Part shown: positions 27,139 to 36,000 of the stretch, in pieces
How the letters are laid out: the number at the start of each line of letters is the position of its first letter
Numbering within the stretch: the first letter of the stretch is position 1
Origin: Rhodothermus marinus DSM 4252
GTDB taxonomy: Bacteria; Bacteroidota; Rhodothermia; Rhodothermales; Rhodothermaceae
DNA length: 64,000 nt
Reading direction: 5' to 3'
Assembly (NCBI RefSeq): GCF_000024845.1
Contig: NC_013501.1
Coordinates: forward strand, 1,554,001-1,618,000
Made by a program: the position numbers and the translations under genes
Notes under the pieces: model-generated
Database searches by the model: none
Seen by the model: the letters and a program-made list of their open reading frames with translations, nothing else
What the model was told of the DNA's origin: nothing

Positions 27139-29997
27139 TCAGTGGGCATCCAGCCAGTTGTCGCCGACGCCGATGTCCACCTCGATGGGCACACCTTCCA
27201 GCGGCAGGGCCTGCTTCATCTCTTGCTCGACCAGTTGGCGCACGGGCTCCACCTCTTCGGGAGGCATCTCGAAGACCAGCTCGTCGTGCACCTGGAGCAG
27301 CATCTTGGCCCGATAGCCCTCCCGCTGCAGTCGGTGATAGATGTGCACCATGGCCAGCTTGATCATGTCGGCCTGCGTGCCCTGGATGGGCATGTTCACG
27401 GCGATGCGTTCGGCCATCGAGCGCTCGGCCCGGTTGCGGGAGTTGATGTTCGGTACGTAGCGGCGGCGGCCCAGCAGCGTCTCGACGTAGCCCTTCTGGC
27501 GGGCCTCTTCGACGACGCGGTGCAGGTAGCGCGTCACGCCCGGAAAGGCCCGCTGATATTCTTCGATAAGCTCCTGCGCCTCGCGCGTGGAGCAGCGAAG
27601 CCGCTGCGCCAGCCCCCAGGCCGAAATCCCGTAGGGAATGCCGTAGTTGACCATCTTGGCACGGCGGCGCTGCTCGGGCGTCACCTGCTCGGGCGGCACC
27701 TTGAAGACGCGGGCTGCCGTGGCCGTATGGATGTCCTGTCCCTCCAGAAAGGCCCGGCGAAGCGCCTCGTCGCCGCTCAACGCGGCCAGAATGCGAAGTT
27801 CGATCTGGACGTAGTCGGCCGAGAGCAGCTTCCAGCCCGGTCGCGGCACAAACGCCCTGCGGATCTCCCGCCCCATCTCGGTGCGAACCGGGATGTTCTG
27901 CAGGTTCGGGTTGCTCGAGGAAAGCCGCCCGGTAGCCGTCACCGTCTGGTTGAACGTGGTGTGGATGCGGCCGGTCTCCGGATGGATGAGCGGCTCGAGG
28001 CCGTCCACGTAGGTGCTTTTGAGCTTGGCCAGGTGTCGCCAGTCCAGAATCAGGCCGGGGAGCGGGTGCTGCGTGGCCAGCTCCTGCAGCACGCTCTCTT
28101 TGGTGGAAGGCCGGCCGGTACTGGTACGCGCCCGCGGCTTCAACCCGAGCTTCTTGAATAAGACGTCCGCCAGTTGCTGCGGCGAGCCGATGTTGAATTC
28201 GACGCCGGCCACCTCATAGATCTTCGCCTCCAGTTCGTGAAGCTCCGCTTCGAGTTGCTTACCGATTTCCCGGAGCACCGTGCGATCGATGCAGATGCCC
28301 GTCCGCTCCATATCGGCCAGCACCTCGATGAGCGGAAACTCCATCTCCTCGGCGATATGCCGGAGTCCGTGTCGGTCCAGCTCGGCGGCCAGCACATCGG
28401 CCAGTTGCAGTGCAATGTCCGTGTCTTCACAGGCATAGGGCCCCACCTCGTCGATCGACACGTCGCGCATGGACTTCTGGTCGCGACCCGAGCCGATCAG
28501 TTCCGTGATGGCAACCATCTGGTAGCGAAGGTACTGGCGGGCCAGCACGTCCAGGTTATGCGGTTCCTCGGGCGCAATCAGGTAGTGCGCCACCATCGTG
28601 TCGAAGTACGGGGGCGGGACTTCGACGCCGTGCTGCGCCAGCACCACCAGATCGTACTTCAGGTTCTGACCGACTTTGCGCTGCGCCCGTCGGAGGATCG
28701 GCGCCAGTCGCTCGAGCACCGTCTCGGTCGGCGTGCCGTCCGGCAGCGGCGTGGGCACGTAGTAGCCCTGGCCTTTCTCCCAGGAAAAGGCAATGCCCAC
28801 CAGCGAGGCCCACATGGCCTCGGTCGAAGTCGTCTCCGTGTCGATGGCCAGCCGTTCGAGTCCGTCCAGCCGCGCCACGAGTTCGTCGAGCTGCTGGCGG
28901 TTGCGGACGATCCGGTAGTCCGCCTTTTCCGGATCGTACACCTGCAGCGGCTCGTAGGGCCCGAAGTCGAACTCCGGCTCGCCCTCCGCTTCAAGCGCCT
29001 CATCCAAGGCGGCTTCGCCGTTCACAATGCCGGCCAGTCCGCCTTCCCGGATGCGCCGCACCAGCGAGTCGAATTCCAGCTCCTGAAAGATCTGCAGCAG
29101 GCGCGGCAGATCGGGCCGGGCGCGATGGAACGCCTCCCAGCGAATGCGCAACGGCACATCGGTCCGGATCGTCACCAGTCGCTTCGAGAGGAGCGCTTCC
29201 TCGCGGTGGTTCAGCAGCCCCTCGCGGGCCCGCTTCCCTTTCACCTCTTCGGCATGCGCCAGCAGGTTTTCCACCGAGCCGTACTGCTGAATGAGCTGCA
29301 CGGCGGTCTTTTCGCCGATGCCCGGCACGCCCGGCACATTGTCGCTCGGATCGCCCATGAGAGCCAGCACGTCGATGAACTGGTGCGGCTCCAGGCCGTA
29401 GGTCTCCCGGAAGGTCTCGATGGTGATCAGGTCGAAGGTTTCGCCGCGCCGCGCCGGTTTGTAGATGGAAATGCGTGGGCTCAGCAGTTGCAGAAAGTCT
29501 TTGTCAGGCGAGACGATCACTACGTCGATGCCGTGCGCCTCGGCCCGACGGGCCAGCGTGCCGATCACGTCGTCGGCCTCGACGCCCGGCTCCTCGATGA
29601 CGGGAATGTCCAGCGCCCGGACGATCTCCTTGATCCAGGGCAGGTTGGCCAGCAGATCTTCCGGCGGCGGCTCCCGATGCGCCTTGTATTCCTCATAGAT
29701 CGCTTCGCGAAACGTGCCCTCCTCCCCGCCGGCGTCGAAGACCACGGCCATGTAGTCCATGCCGTGTTCTTCGATCAGCTTCAGAAGGGAGGTCGTAAAA
29801 CCGTAGGCGGCCGAGGTGTTCTGTCCCTTCGAGTTGACAAGCGGCCGGCTGATGAACACGTAGTGCGCCCGATAGGCCAGCGCCATGGCATCGATCAGGT
29901 ACAGGCGCTGCATGTCGGGCGGCGGCCGATCGACTTCCTGTTCCGGGAATAGACTGAGCTGGTCTTCTTTTTGCACGGGCGTTCCAGATCGATCCAA
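27139..29997 (-). CDS. polA: DNA polymerase I
   Basis: 952 residues from TTG 29997. The family core starts at ATG 29913 (MQRLYLIDAMALAYR) and is 924 residues, the length I recall for the R. marinus enzyme. Domains: 5'-3' exonuclease (~30-320); 3'-5' proofreading exonuclease with intact residues (DTETTST ~384; QNLKYDL; YACEDTD); polymerase with motif A (DYVQIELRILA ~727), the O helix (RRRAKMVNYGIPYG ~790) and motif C (QVHDELVFE ~905). The stretch before the core ATG encodes QLSLF (residues 13-17 from TTG), the textbook beta-clamp-binding pentapeptide. GTG 29976, with GGA 8 nt upstream, is a likely real start that keeps it. Confidence 0.95.
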   Translation of the reverse strand: MDRSGTPVQKEDQLSLFPEQEVDRPPPDMQRLYLIDAMALAYRAHYVFISRPLVNSKGQNTSAAYGFTTSLLKLIEEHGMDYMAVVFDAGGEEGTFREAIYEEYKAHREPPPEDLLANLPWIKEIVRALDIPVIEEPGVEADDVIGTLARRAEAHGIDVVIVSPDKDFLQLLSPRISIYKPARRGETFDLITIETFRETYGLEPHQFIDVLALMGDPSDNVPGVPGIGEKTAVQLIQQYGSVENLLAHAEEVKGKRAREGLLNHREEALLSKRLVTIRTDVPLRIRWEAFHRARPDLPRLLQIFQELEFDSLVRRIREGGLAGIVNGEAALDEALEAEGEPEFDFGPYEPLQVYDPEKADYRIVRNRQQLDELVARLDGLERLAIDTETTSTEAMWASLVGIAFSWEKGQGYYVPTPLPDGTPTETVLERLAPILRRAQRKVGQNLKYDLVVLAQHGVEVPPPYFDTMVAHYLIAPEEPHNLDVLARQYLRYQMVAITELIGSGRDQKSMRDVSIDEVGPYACEDTDIALQLADVLAAELDRHGLRHIAEEMEFPLIEVLADMERTGICIDRTVLREIGKQLEAELHELEAKIYEVAGVEFNIGSPQQLADVLFKKLGLKPRARTSTGRPSTKESVLQELATQHPLPGLILDWRHLAKLKSTYVDGLEPLIHPETGRIHTTFNQTVTATGRLSSSNPNLQNIPVRTEMGREIRRAFVPRPGWKLLSADYVQIELRILAALSGDEALRRAFLEGQDIHTATAARVFKVPPEQVTPEQRRRAKMVNYGIPYGISAWGLAQRLRCSTREAQELIEEYQRAFPGVTRYLHRVVEEARQKGYVETLLGRRRYVPNINSRNRAERSMAERIAVNMPIQGTQADMIKLAMVHIYHRLQREGYRAKMLLQVHDELVFEMPPEEVEPVRQLVEQEMKQALPLEGVPIEVDIGVGDNWLDAH

Positions 29998-30101
29998 CAG
30001 AAACGTATCGCCAAAAGTTAAAAAGGTCGGGGAAAGTTAGTTCCTCGGTAAGCGTTATATTGGGGCTGATTTTTCGGAGCACACATTCGAGGCAGCACAG
30101 C

Positions 30102-31193
30102 ATGTCGAAGCAAACACCGCCCGTGATCCATCGGCCGGAGGTCGTGCTGGTGACCGGAGGAGCCGGCTTTATCGGGTCGAATTTTCTGCTCTACATGGTG
30201 CCCCGCTATCCCGAAGTGCAGTTCATCAACCTGGACAGTCTGACCTACGCGGGCAATCTGCTCAACCTGCGGGATATCGAAGACGCCCCGAACTACCGAT
30301 TCGTACGGGGCGACGTGGCCGATGCGCCGCTGGTGGAGCGGCTGTTCCGGGAGCACGGCATTACCACGGTGGTGCACTTTGCCGCCGAAAGCCACGTGGA
30401 TCGCTCCATCATGACGCCGCTGTCGTTCGTGTTGACGAACACGGTAGGCACCGTTACGCTGCTCGAAGCGGCGCGCAAGGCGTGGGGTGACCATGCCGAC
30501 CCCGAGCGCTTTCGGTTCTACCACATCTCCACCGATGAGGTGTTCGGCAGTCTGGGACCGGAGGGCTACTTCACCGAATCGACGCCCTACAACCCGCGCT
30601 CGCCGTATGCGGCTTCCAAGGCGGCCAGCGACCACTTCGTGCGGGCCTACTGGCACACCTACGGCCTGCCTGTGGTGATTTCGAACTGCTCGAATAACTA
30701 CGGTCCCTACCAGTTTCCCGAGAAGCTCATTCCGCTGGTCATCCTGAACGCGCTGGAGAACCGCCCCATCCCCATCTACGGCAAGGGCGAAAACGTGCGC
30801 GACTGGCTCTACGTGCGGGACCACTGCACGGCCATCGAGCGCATTCTGCTTTCCGGGCAGACCGGGCAGACCTACCTGGTCAGCGCGGGCTGCGAGCGCA
30901 AGAACCTGGAGCTGGTGCAGCAACTGCTGGACCTGATCGACGAGGAACTGGGACGGCCCGTGGGCCAGTCGCGGCGGCTCATCACGTTCGTCAAGGACCG
31001 GCCGGGCCATGACTTTCGCTATGCGCTCGATGCCTCCCGGCTACGAGAAGAGCTGGGCTGGGCGCCGGCCTACACGCTGGAAGAAGGGCTGCGCGAAACG
31101 GTCCGCTGGTACCTGACGCACCGCGACTGGCTGGAGGCCGTGGCCGACGCGTCGTACCGTGCCTACTACGAAAAACAATACGCCTTGCGCTGA
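30102..31193 (+). CDS. rfbB: dTDP-glucose 4,6-dehydratase
   Basis: 363 residues from the ATG at 30102. It is an extended short-chain dehydrogenase: NAD-binding GGAGFIGSNF (~26), STDEVFGSLG (~143), catalytic Tyr-Lys in YAASKAASDH (~169), and NCSNNYGPYQFPEKLIP (~198). It converts dTDP-glucose to dTDP-4-keto-6-deoxyglucose for deoxysugar (for example rhamnose) synthesis. It opens an operon with a nucleotidyltransferase, an epimerase-like cupin and a HAD gene; the next ATG follows the stop directly. It is divergent from polA. Confidence 0.95.
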   Translation: MSKQTPPVIHRPEVVLVTGGAGFIGSNFLLYMVPRYPEVQFINLDSLTYAGNLLNLRDIEDAPNYRFVRGDVADAPLVERLFREHGITTVVHFAAESHVDRSIMTPLSFVLTNTVGTVTLLEAARKAWGDHADPERFRFYHISTDEVFGSLGPEGYFTESTPYNPRSPYAASKAASDHFVRAYWHTYGLPVVISNCSNNYGPYQFPEKLIPLVILNALENRPIPIYGKGENVRDWLYVRDHCTAIERILLSGQTGQTYLVSAGCERKNLELVQQLLDLIDEELGRPVGQSRRLITFVKDRPGHDFRYALDASRLREELGWAPAYTLEEGLRETVRWYLTHRDWLEAVADASYRAYYEKQYALR

Positions 31194-31967
31194 ATGGAAC
31201 GTCCACTCAAAGGAATCGTGCTGGCCGGTGGTACGGGCAGCCGCCTCTATCCGCTGACGAAAGTCACGAACAAACACCTGCTGCCCGTCGGCCGCTATCC
31301 GATGATCTACCATCCGCTGATCCGGATGCGTCGTGTGGGCATCCGGGAAGTGGCCGTCGTGACCAGTCCCGAACACATGGGCGACGTGGTCAACCTGCTG
31401 GGCAGCGGCCGCGACTTCGGGCTGGACCTGACCTACCGCGTGCAGGACGAGCCCGGCGGCATCGCCCAGGCCATCGGGCTGTGCGAGCGCTTCGTCGACG
31501 GCGACCCGTTCCTGGTCATCCTCGGCGACAACATCCTCTCGGAAGACCTGCACGACGAAGTGGCTGCCTACCAGGAGCAACTGCGGCGCGACGGCGGCGG
31601 CGCCCGCGTGCTGCTGAAAGAGGTGCCCGATCCGGAGCGTTACGGCGTGCCCCGCATCGAAGGCGATCGGATCGTGGAAATCATCGAAAAGCCGGCCCGG
31701 CCGCCCAGCCGTTATGCCGTCACCGGCATCTACTTCTACGATGCCTATGCCTTCGAGGTCATCCGCCACCTGAAGCCCAGTGCCCGGGGTGAACTGGAGG
31801 TGAGCGACGTCAGCAACGCCTACATTGCCCGCGGCCAACTCTCCTACGGCATTCTGAAGGGCTGGTGGGGCGATGCCGGCACGATCGAGGGCTGGCACGA
31901 GGCCAATCGCCTGGCCCGGGATCTGGTCTATGAGGAACTGGAAAACCTGCGCCCGAACCGGCGATGA
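31194..31967 (+). CDS. rfbA: Glucose-1-phosphate thymidylyltransferase-like enzyme
   Basis: 257 residues, short for RfbA (usually ~290). The nucleotide-binding loop is clear (LAGGTGSRLYPLTKVTNKH, ~10-28), as are ILGDNIL (~105), VPRIEGDRIVEIIEKP (~150) and WWGDAGTIEGW (~226). It would make dTDP-glucose from glucose-1-phosphate and dTTP for the preceding dehydratase. The C-terminal extension of classical RfbA is missing, so it belongs to the shorter sugar-nucleotidyltransferase subgroup. Its stop overlaps the next start (ATGA at 31964). Confidence 0.88.
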   Translation: MERPLKGIVLAGGTGSRLYPLTKVTNKHLLPVGRYPMIYHPLIRMRRVGIREVAVVTSPEHMGDVVNLLGSGRDFGLDLTYRVQDEPGGIAQAIGLCERFVDGDPFLVILGDNILSEDLHDEVAAYQEQLRRDGGGARVLLKEVPDPERYGVPRIEGDRIVEIIEKPARPPSRYAVTGIYFYDAYAFEVIRHLKPSARGELEVSDVSNAYIARGQLSYGILKGWWGDAGTIEGWHEANRLARDLVYEELENLRPNRR

Positions 31968-32437
31968 ACTGGAAAGAAGGTCCGATCGAAGGCGTCGTCA
32001 TCCGGCCGCTCAAGCGCTACGAAGACGCCCGCGGGTGGCTGGCCGAGTTTTTTCGGCAGGACGAACTGGACCCGTCGGTCTATCCCGTCATGGGATACGT
32101 TTCGCTGACCCATCCCGGCATCACGCGCGGTCCGCACGAGCATCGGGAGCAGACGGACCTGTTCGTGTTTTTCCATGGTCACCTGCGGCTGTATCTGTGG
32201 GATGCCCGGCCCGACTCGCCCACCTACAGTCACCGACAGGTGCTCGACGTCGGCGAGGCCCATCCGGTCACCGCGCTGGTGCCGCCCGGGGTGGTCCACG
32301 CCTATCGCAACGTCGGCCACACGCCCGCCCTGCTGATCAACTGTCCGAATCGGCTCTACGCCGGATGGGGCCGTCGGGAGCCTGTCGATGAGATCCGCCA
32401 CGAAAACCGACCGGATCATCCCTTTCACATGGACTGA
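31964..32437 (+). CDS. dTDP-4-dehydrorhamnose 3,5-epimerase-like cupin
   Basis: 157 residues of the RmlC-like cupin fold. Recognisable parts are DARGWLAEFFRQDEL (~22), the H-containing GITRGPHEHREQTDLF (~52), and PPGVVHAYRNVG (~107). Some RmlC residues are rearranged, and the protein is shorter than RmlC (~180), so it may act on another dTDP-keto sugar or be an isomerase of the FdtA type. It is translationally coupled to the nucleotidyltransferase. Confidence 0.78.
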   Translation: MNWKEGPIEGVVIRPLKRYEDARGWLAEFFRQDELDPSVYPVMGYVSLTHPGITRGPHEHREQTDLFVFFHGHLRLYLWDARPDSPTYSHRQVLDVGEAHPVTALVPPGVVHAYRNVGHTPALLINCPNRLYAGWGRREPVDEIRHENRPDHPFHMD

Positions 32438-32478
32438 CACGCATTCGGCACATTTTTTTCTGGTTAAATCCGCCGCCG

Positions 32479-33249
32479 TTGTCGAACCCGGCCGAAAGGT
32501 CGGCGTTCGTGCCTCGGAGATCATCCAACCCGATCAGGCCCGTGCATTTGCTGCTGTTCGACATCGACGGAACGCTGATCCGCACGCGCGGCTTCGGGCG
32601 CCAGACCATGGAAGCTGCGCTTTCGGAATGGCTGGGACGCCCGGTCACCACCGAAGGCGTCGATTTCGCCGGCCGCACGGATCCGGCCATCCTGCTGGAT
32701 ATCCTGAAGGCCAGCGGGTTGCCCGAACACACCGCCCGTCACCTGCTCCCCGAAGCGCTGGAAGTGTACAGCCGGGCCATGATCCGGCGGCTCCGGCCCG
32801 AACATCTCGAAGTGCTGCCCGGTGTGGTCATGCTGCTGGAAGAGCTGAGCGAGTGGCCCGACGTTTACCTGGGGCTGGTGACGGGCAACCTGCGCCCGGT
32901 TGCCTTCCACAAGCTGGCCATGGCGGGCCTGGCCGGGTATTTCGGGGAGGGCGCCTTCGGCTGCGACCATGCCAACCGCAACGAACTGCCCCCACTGGCC
33001 ATCGAGCGCATCCGCGAAGCCACGGGCTACCCGTTCACCGGCGCCGATGCCGTGATCATCGGCGACACGCCGCACGACGTCGCCTGTGCCCGGCATGCCG
33101 GCGCCTCGGTGGCCGTCGTCTGCACGGGTGGCTATTCGCGCGACGCCCTGGAGGCCTGCCGCCCCGATCTGCTGCTGGAAGATCTGAGCGATCCGGAGCC
33201 CCTCTTTAAGCTGTTGACGCAGCAGGCCCTTTCACGCAAAGCGTCGTAG
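32479..33249 (+). CDS. HAD-family hydrolase (phosphoglycolate phosphatase-like)
   Basis: 256 residues from the TTG at 32479; GTG 32542, just before the first motif, is an alternative that trims a non-conserved N terminus. HAD motifs: DIDGTLI (~28), VTGN (~136), and IIGDTPHDVACARHAG (~196). The helical cap between motifs I and II (~45-110) is of the PGPase/beta-phosphoglucomutase type. The substrate is not deducible; its place after the dTDP-sugar genes leaves a sugar phosphate possible. Its end overlaps the convergent kinase gene by 18 bp. Confidence 0.85.
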   Translation: MSNPAERSAFVPRRSSNPIRPVHLLLFDIDGTLIRTRGFGRQTMEAALSEWLGRPVTTEGVDFAGRTDPAILLDILKASGLPEHTARHLLPEALEVYSRAMIRRLRPEHLEVLPGVVMLLEELSEWPDVYLGLVTGNLRPVAFHKLAMAGLAGYFGEGAFGCDHANRNELPPLAIERIREATGYPFTGADAVIIGDTPHDVACARHAGASVAVVCTGGYSRDALEACRPDLLLEDLSDPEPLFKLLTQQALSRKAS

Positions 33250-34107
33250 CGTGCGCGCCACGCCTGCGGCATAGCCGCCGCCGAAAAGGTTCAGGTGGTT
33301 GATCAGGTGGTAGAGGTTGTACAGCTCCCGCCGCTCCTCGTAGCCCGGCTCCAGCGGCCAGGCCGCCCGATAGGCCGCGTAGAAGCGCGCATCGAACCCA
33401 CCGAAGAGCTCGGTCATCGCCAGATCGGTCTCCCGATCGCCATAGTAGACGGCCGGATCGATCAGTGCAGCGCGGCCGTCGGCGGTCACCATGAAGTTGC
33501 CGCTCCAGAGGTCGCCGTGCAGGATCGAGGCCGGCGGACGTGCCGGCAGTAGCTCCGGCAACCTGGCTTCGAGGCGCTCCAGCCAGCGATCCCAGCTCCG
33601 CTCCCAGCGCGATCGCTCGCGTGCCCAGCGCACCTGCGGTTCGATGCGGTGCCGCCAGAAGAACGTCGGCCAGTCGTCCTCCCAGGTGTTCTCCTGCGGC
33701 ATGCGACCGATGAAATTTTCCTGATCGAAGCCGTAGCGGGGCCCCAGATACCGGTGCAACCGGGCCAGCCCTTCGCCGAAATGCTCCCAGAAGCGGGGAC
33801 CGGGCCGGCCGGGTTCGATCCATTCCAGCAGGAGGAATCCGGGACAATCCGGACGCGCCTCGGACCGCGCCACGACCTCGGGGATCACCAGCGGGCTTTC
33901 GGCGGCGCGGAGTGCCTGCAGGCCGGCCGCCTCGGCCGCGAAGGTGCGGGCCACCTCGGGCGGGCCCCATTTCAGAAAGTACGGCCCCCGGTCCGTTTCG
34001 ATCCGGCAGGCCTGCGCAATGCACCCGCCCCCGACGGGCACGGCGCGACGGATCGGGCAGCCCAGCGCCTTCGCCAGTGCTTCCTGCAACGCGGCAGGCA
34101 GCGTCAT
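33232..34107 (-). CDS. Fructosamine kinase family protein
   Basis: 291 residues from the ATG at 34107, which overlaps the tyrosine-phosphatase stop (ATGA). An APH-type kinase fold: GGCIAQACRIETDRGPYFLKW (~26), EWIEPGRPGPRFWEHFGEGLARLHR (~100), catalytic ILHGDLWSGNFM (~195) and the metal-binding LIDPAVYYGDRETDLAM (~214). These match fructosamine-3-kinases, which phosphorylate Amadori adducts so they fall off proteins. Protein deglycation is plausible in a thermophile, where glycation is fast; that role is an inference. Confidence 0.88.
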   Translation of the reverse strand: MTLPAALQEALAKALGCPIRRAVPVGGGCIAQACRIETDRGPYFLKWGPPEVARTFAAEAAGLQALRAAESPLVIPEVVARSEARPDCPGFLLLEWIEPGRPGPRFWEHFGEGLARLHRYLGPRYGFDQENFIGRMPQENTWEDDWPTFFWRHRIEPQVRWARERSRWERSWDRWLERLEARLPELLPARPPASILHGDLWSGNFMVTADGRAALIDPAVYYGDRETDLAMTELFGGFDARFYAAYRAAWPLEPGYEERRELYNLYHLINHLNLFGGGYAAGVARTLRRFA

Positions 34108-34628
34108 CGCGACAGATCGGCCGTTTCCTTCAGTTTGTAGAGGGAAACAAGGTGCTCCAGCAGACGGCGCGCCGTGCGCTCCACGATCTGATAGACCTCC
34201 TCGAAGCCGCGCTCGCCGCCGTAGTAGGGATCGGGCACTTCGCCGTCGCCGGGTTCCGGATCGAACGTGCGGAAGAGCTCCACCTTGTGCCGAAAGCGCC
34301 CGTCCCGATCCAGTCGGAGCACGTCTTCCAGGTTTTCCCGGTCCATGACGTAGATGTGATCGTAGCGGGCCAGATCTTCCCGGCCGAGCTGGCGGGCCAC
34401 ATGGCCGCTCAGATCTACACCGTGGCGCCGGGCCGTGCGCTGCATGCGCCGGTCGGCCGGCTCCCCGACGTGCCAGGGGCCGGTCCCGGCCGAGTCGATC
34501 TCGAAGTGCGCCGTCAGTCCGGCCTCGTCCACCAGCTTGCGAAAGACGCCCTCGGCCAGCGGACTCCGGCAGATGTTGCCCAGACACACAAAAAGTACCC
34601 GGATTGGCTGATGATTGGTCTGCGACAT
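34104..34628 (-). CDS. Low-molecular-weight protein-tyrosine phosphatase
   Basis: 174 residues. The P-loop CLGNICRSP (Cys ~15, Arg ~21) and the general-acid loop VPDPYYGG (~131, Asp) are intact. This LMW-PTP type also includes arsenate reductase-like and protein-phosphoarginine/ribulosamine phosphatases. It is often paired with fructosamine kinase genes, as here with a 4-bp overlap, where it may act as a ribulosamine/erythrulosamine 5-phosphatase feeding the kinase. Confidence 0.88.
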   Translation of the reverse strand: MSQTNHQPIRVLFVCLGNICRSPLAEGVFRKLVDEAGLTAHFEIDSAGTGPWHVGEPADRRMQRTARRHGVDLSGHVARQLGREDLARYDHIYVMDRENLEDVLRLDRDGRFRHKVELFRTFDPEPGDGEVPDPYYGGERGFEEVYQIVERTARRLLEHLVSLYKLKETADLSR

Positions 34629-34779
34629 AGGCCCCCTGCGGTTACCTGACGACCATCAATGCGAAGGTGCGTGAACGTCTGACCTCTGGCAAAAGTGCCA
34701 TTTGCTTTTAAAAATTGTAAGTTTCTTGATGGACAGCTTCTTCTGTTTTTTCTTTTAGCAAATCGCACACCGGAAGATC

Positions 34780-36000
34780 ATGCAGCCTTTGTTTGATTCT
34801 ATCTTCGAGCCACGCGTCTGGCGGGTCGGCGAACTGGCCAAGGCGCTCTGCGAGACGGTTGAATCGCTCTACGACGAGCTGATCGTCGAAGGCGAGCTCT
34901 CGAATTTTCGGCGGCACCGGCAGAGTGGCCACTGCTACTTTACGCTGCAGGATGGCGAGGCCCAGCTTCGCTGCGTCATGTGGGCCAGCCGGGTGCAGCG
35001 ACTGTACTTCCGGCCGGAAGACGGCCACCAGGTACAGGTCCATGGCCGTCTGACGTTCTACAAGCCCCGAGGCGAGTTGCAGTTGATTGCCACGTCAATG
35101 ACGCTGGCCGGCGCCGGTGCCCGCCAGCAGGCCTTCGAGGCGCTCAAGCGCAGGCTGGAAGCCGAGGGACTCTTCGACCCGGACCGGAAGCGTCCCCTTC
35201 CCCGCTTTCCCCGACGAATCGGCGTCGTCACCTCCGACAGCGGTGCCGCGTTGCAGGATATTCTCAGCATTCTGCGTCGCCGCTTTCCCGTCGTCGAGGT
35301 GCTGCACTGCCCGGTGCACGTGCAGGGATTGCAGGCGGCGCCGTCGATTGCCCGGGCCATCCGACTGATGAACCGGCTACCGGAGGATCGCCGTCCGGAC
35401 GTGCTCATTGTGGGACGCGGCGGCGGATCGGTGGAAGACCTGTGGGCCTTCAACGAGGAAGTGGTCGCCCGGGCGATTTTCGCCTCCCACATCCCTGTCA
35501 TCAGCGCCGTCGGACACGAAACGGACGTGTCGATTGCGGATCTGGTGGCCGACCGACGGGCGGCCACGCCGTCGATGGCGGCCGAGATCGCCGTACCGGA
35601 TCGAGACGAACTGGAAACCATGCTGATCCGCACCGTGCAGGTCATGCGTCAGTACCTCCGGCAGGGTCTCGATCGGCGGCGCCAGCGTGTGCACATGCTG
35701 TTGCACCACTACGGCCTGCGTCGCGTCCCGGACCGGCTGGACCTCCTGAAGACCGAACTGCAACGGCTGGAAGCGGCTCTGCAGCAACAGGTCCGGCAAT
35801 TGCTGGAACGGCGTCGGCAGACGTTGACCCTGCTGCAGAGCCGCCTGAATGCCTTCGATCCGCAGCTTCCCCTGCAACGGGGCTACGTGCGCGTGCGGTG
35901 CAATGGTAGCCTCGCCACCCGTGCGCATCAGCTCCAACCCGGCGACGCGGTCACGCTCGAATTCTACGATGGCCGGCGCGACGCCCGGATCACCTCTTAA
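34780..36000 (+). CDS. xseA: Exodeoxyribonuclease VII large subunit
   Basis: 406 residues. An N-terminal OB-fold domain (WRVGELAKALCETVESLYDELIVEGELS, ~13-40, then GHCYFTLQD) is followed by the catalytic domain: RIGVVTSDSGAALQDIL (~146), IVGRGGGSVEDLW (~207), AVGHETDVSIADLVADRRAATPS (~243). The rest is the usual long coiled coil and a short beta tail. It degrades single-stranded DNA as a complex with XseB, whose small gene is not adjacent. It is convergent with the serine hydrolase gene (4-bp overlap). Confidence 0.95.
   Translation: MQPLFDSIFEPRVWRVGELAKALCETVESLYDELIVEGELSNFRRHRQSGHCYFTLQDGEAQLRCVMWASRVQRLYFRPEDGHQVQVHGRLTFYKPRGELQLIATSMTLAGAGARQQAFEALKRRLEAEGLFDPDRKRPLPRFPRRIGVVTSDSGAALQDILSILRRRFPVVEVLHCPVHVQGLQAAPSIARAIRLMNRLPEDRRPDVLIVGRGGGSVEDLWAFNEEVVARAIFASHIPVISAVGHETDVSIADLVADRRAATPSMAAEIAVPDRDELETMLIRTVQVMRQYLRQGLDRRRQRVHMLLHHYGLRRVPDRLDLLKTELQRLEAALQQQVRQLLERRRQTLTLLQSRLNAFDPQLPLQRGYVRVRCNGSLATRAHQLQPGDAVTLEFYDGRRDARITS

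Noticed and set aside
25684-28161. An 825-codon plus-strand frame opposite the M16 and polA genes
   Set aside because: It runs across three genes on the other strand, is His/Arg/Gly-rich, and has no recognisable domain.
28174-29952. A 592-codon plus-strand frame opposite polA
   Set aside because: Antisense shadow of the exonuclease domains; no motif or ribosome-binding site.
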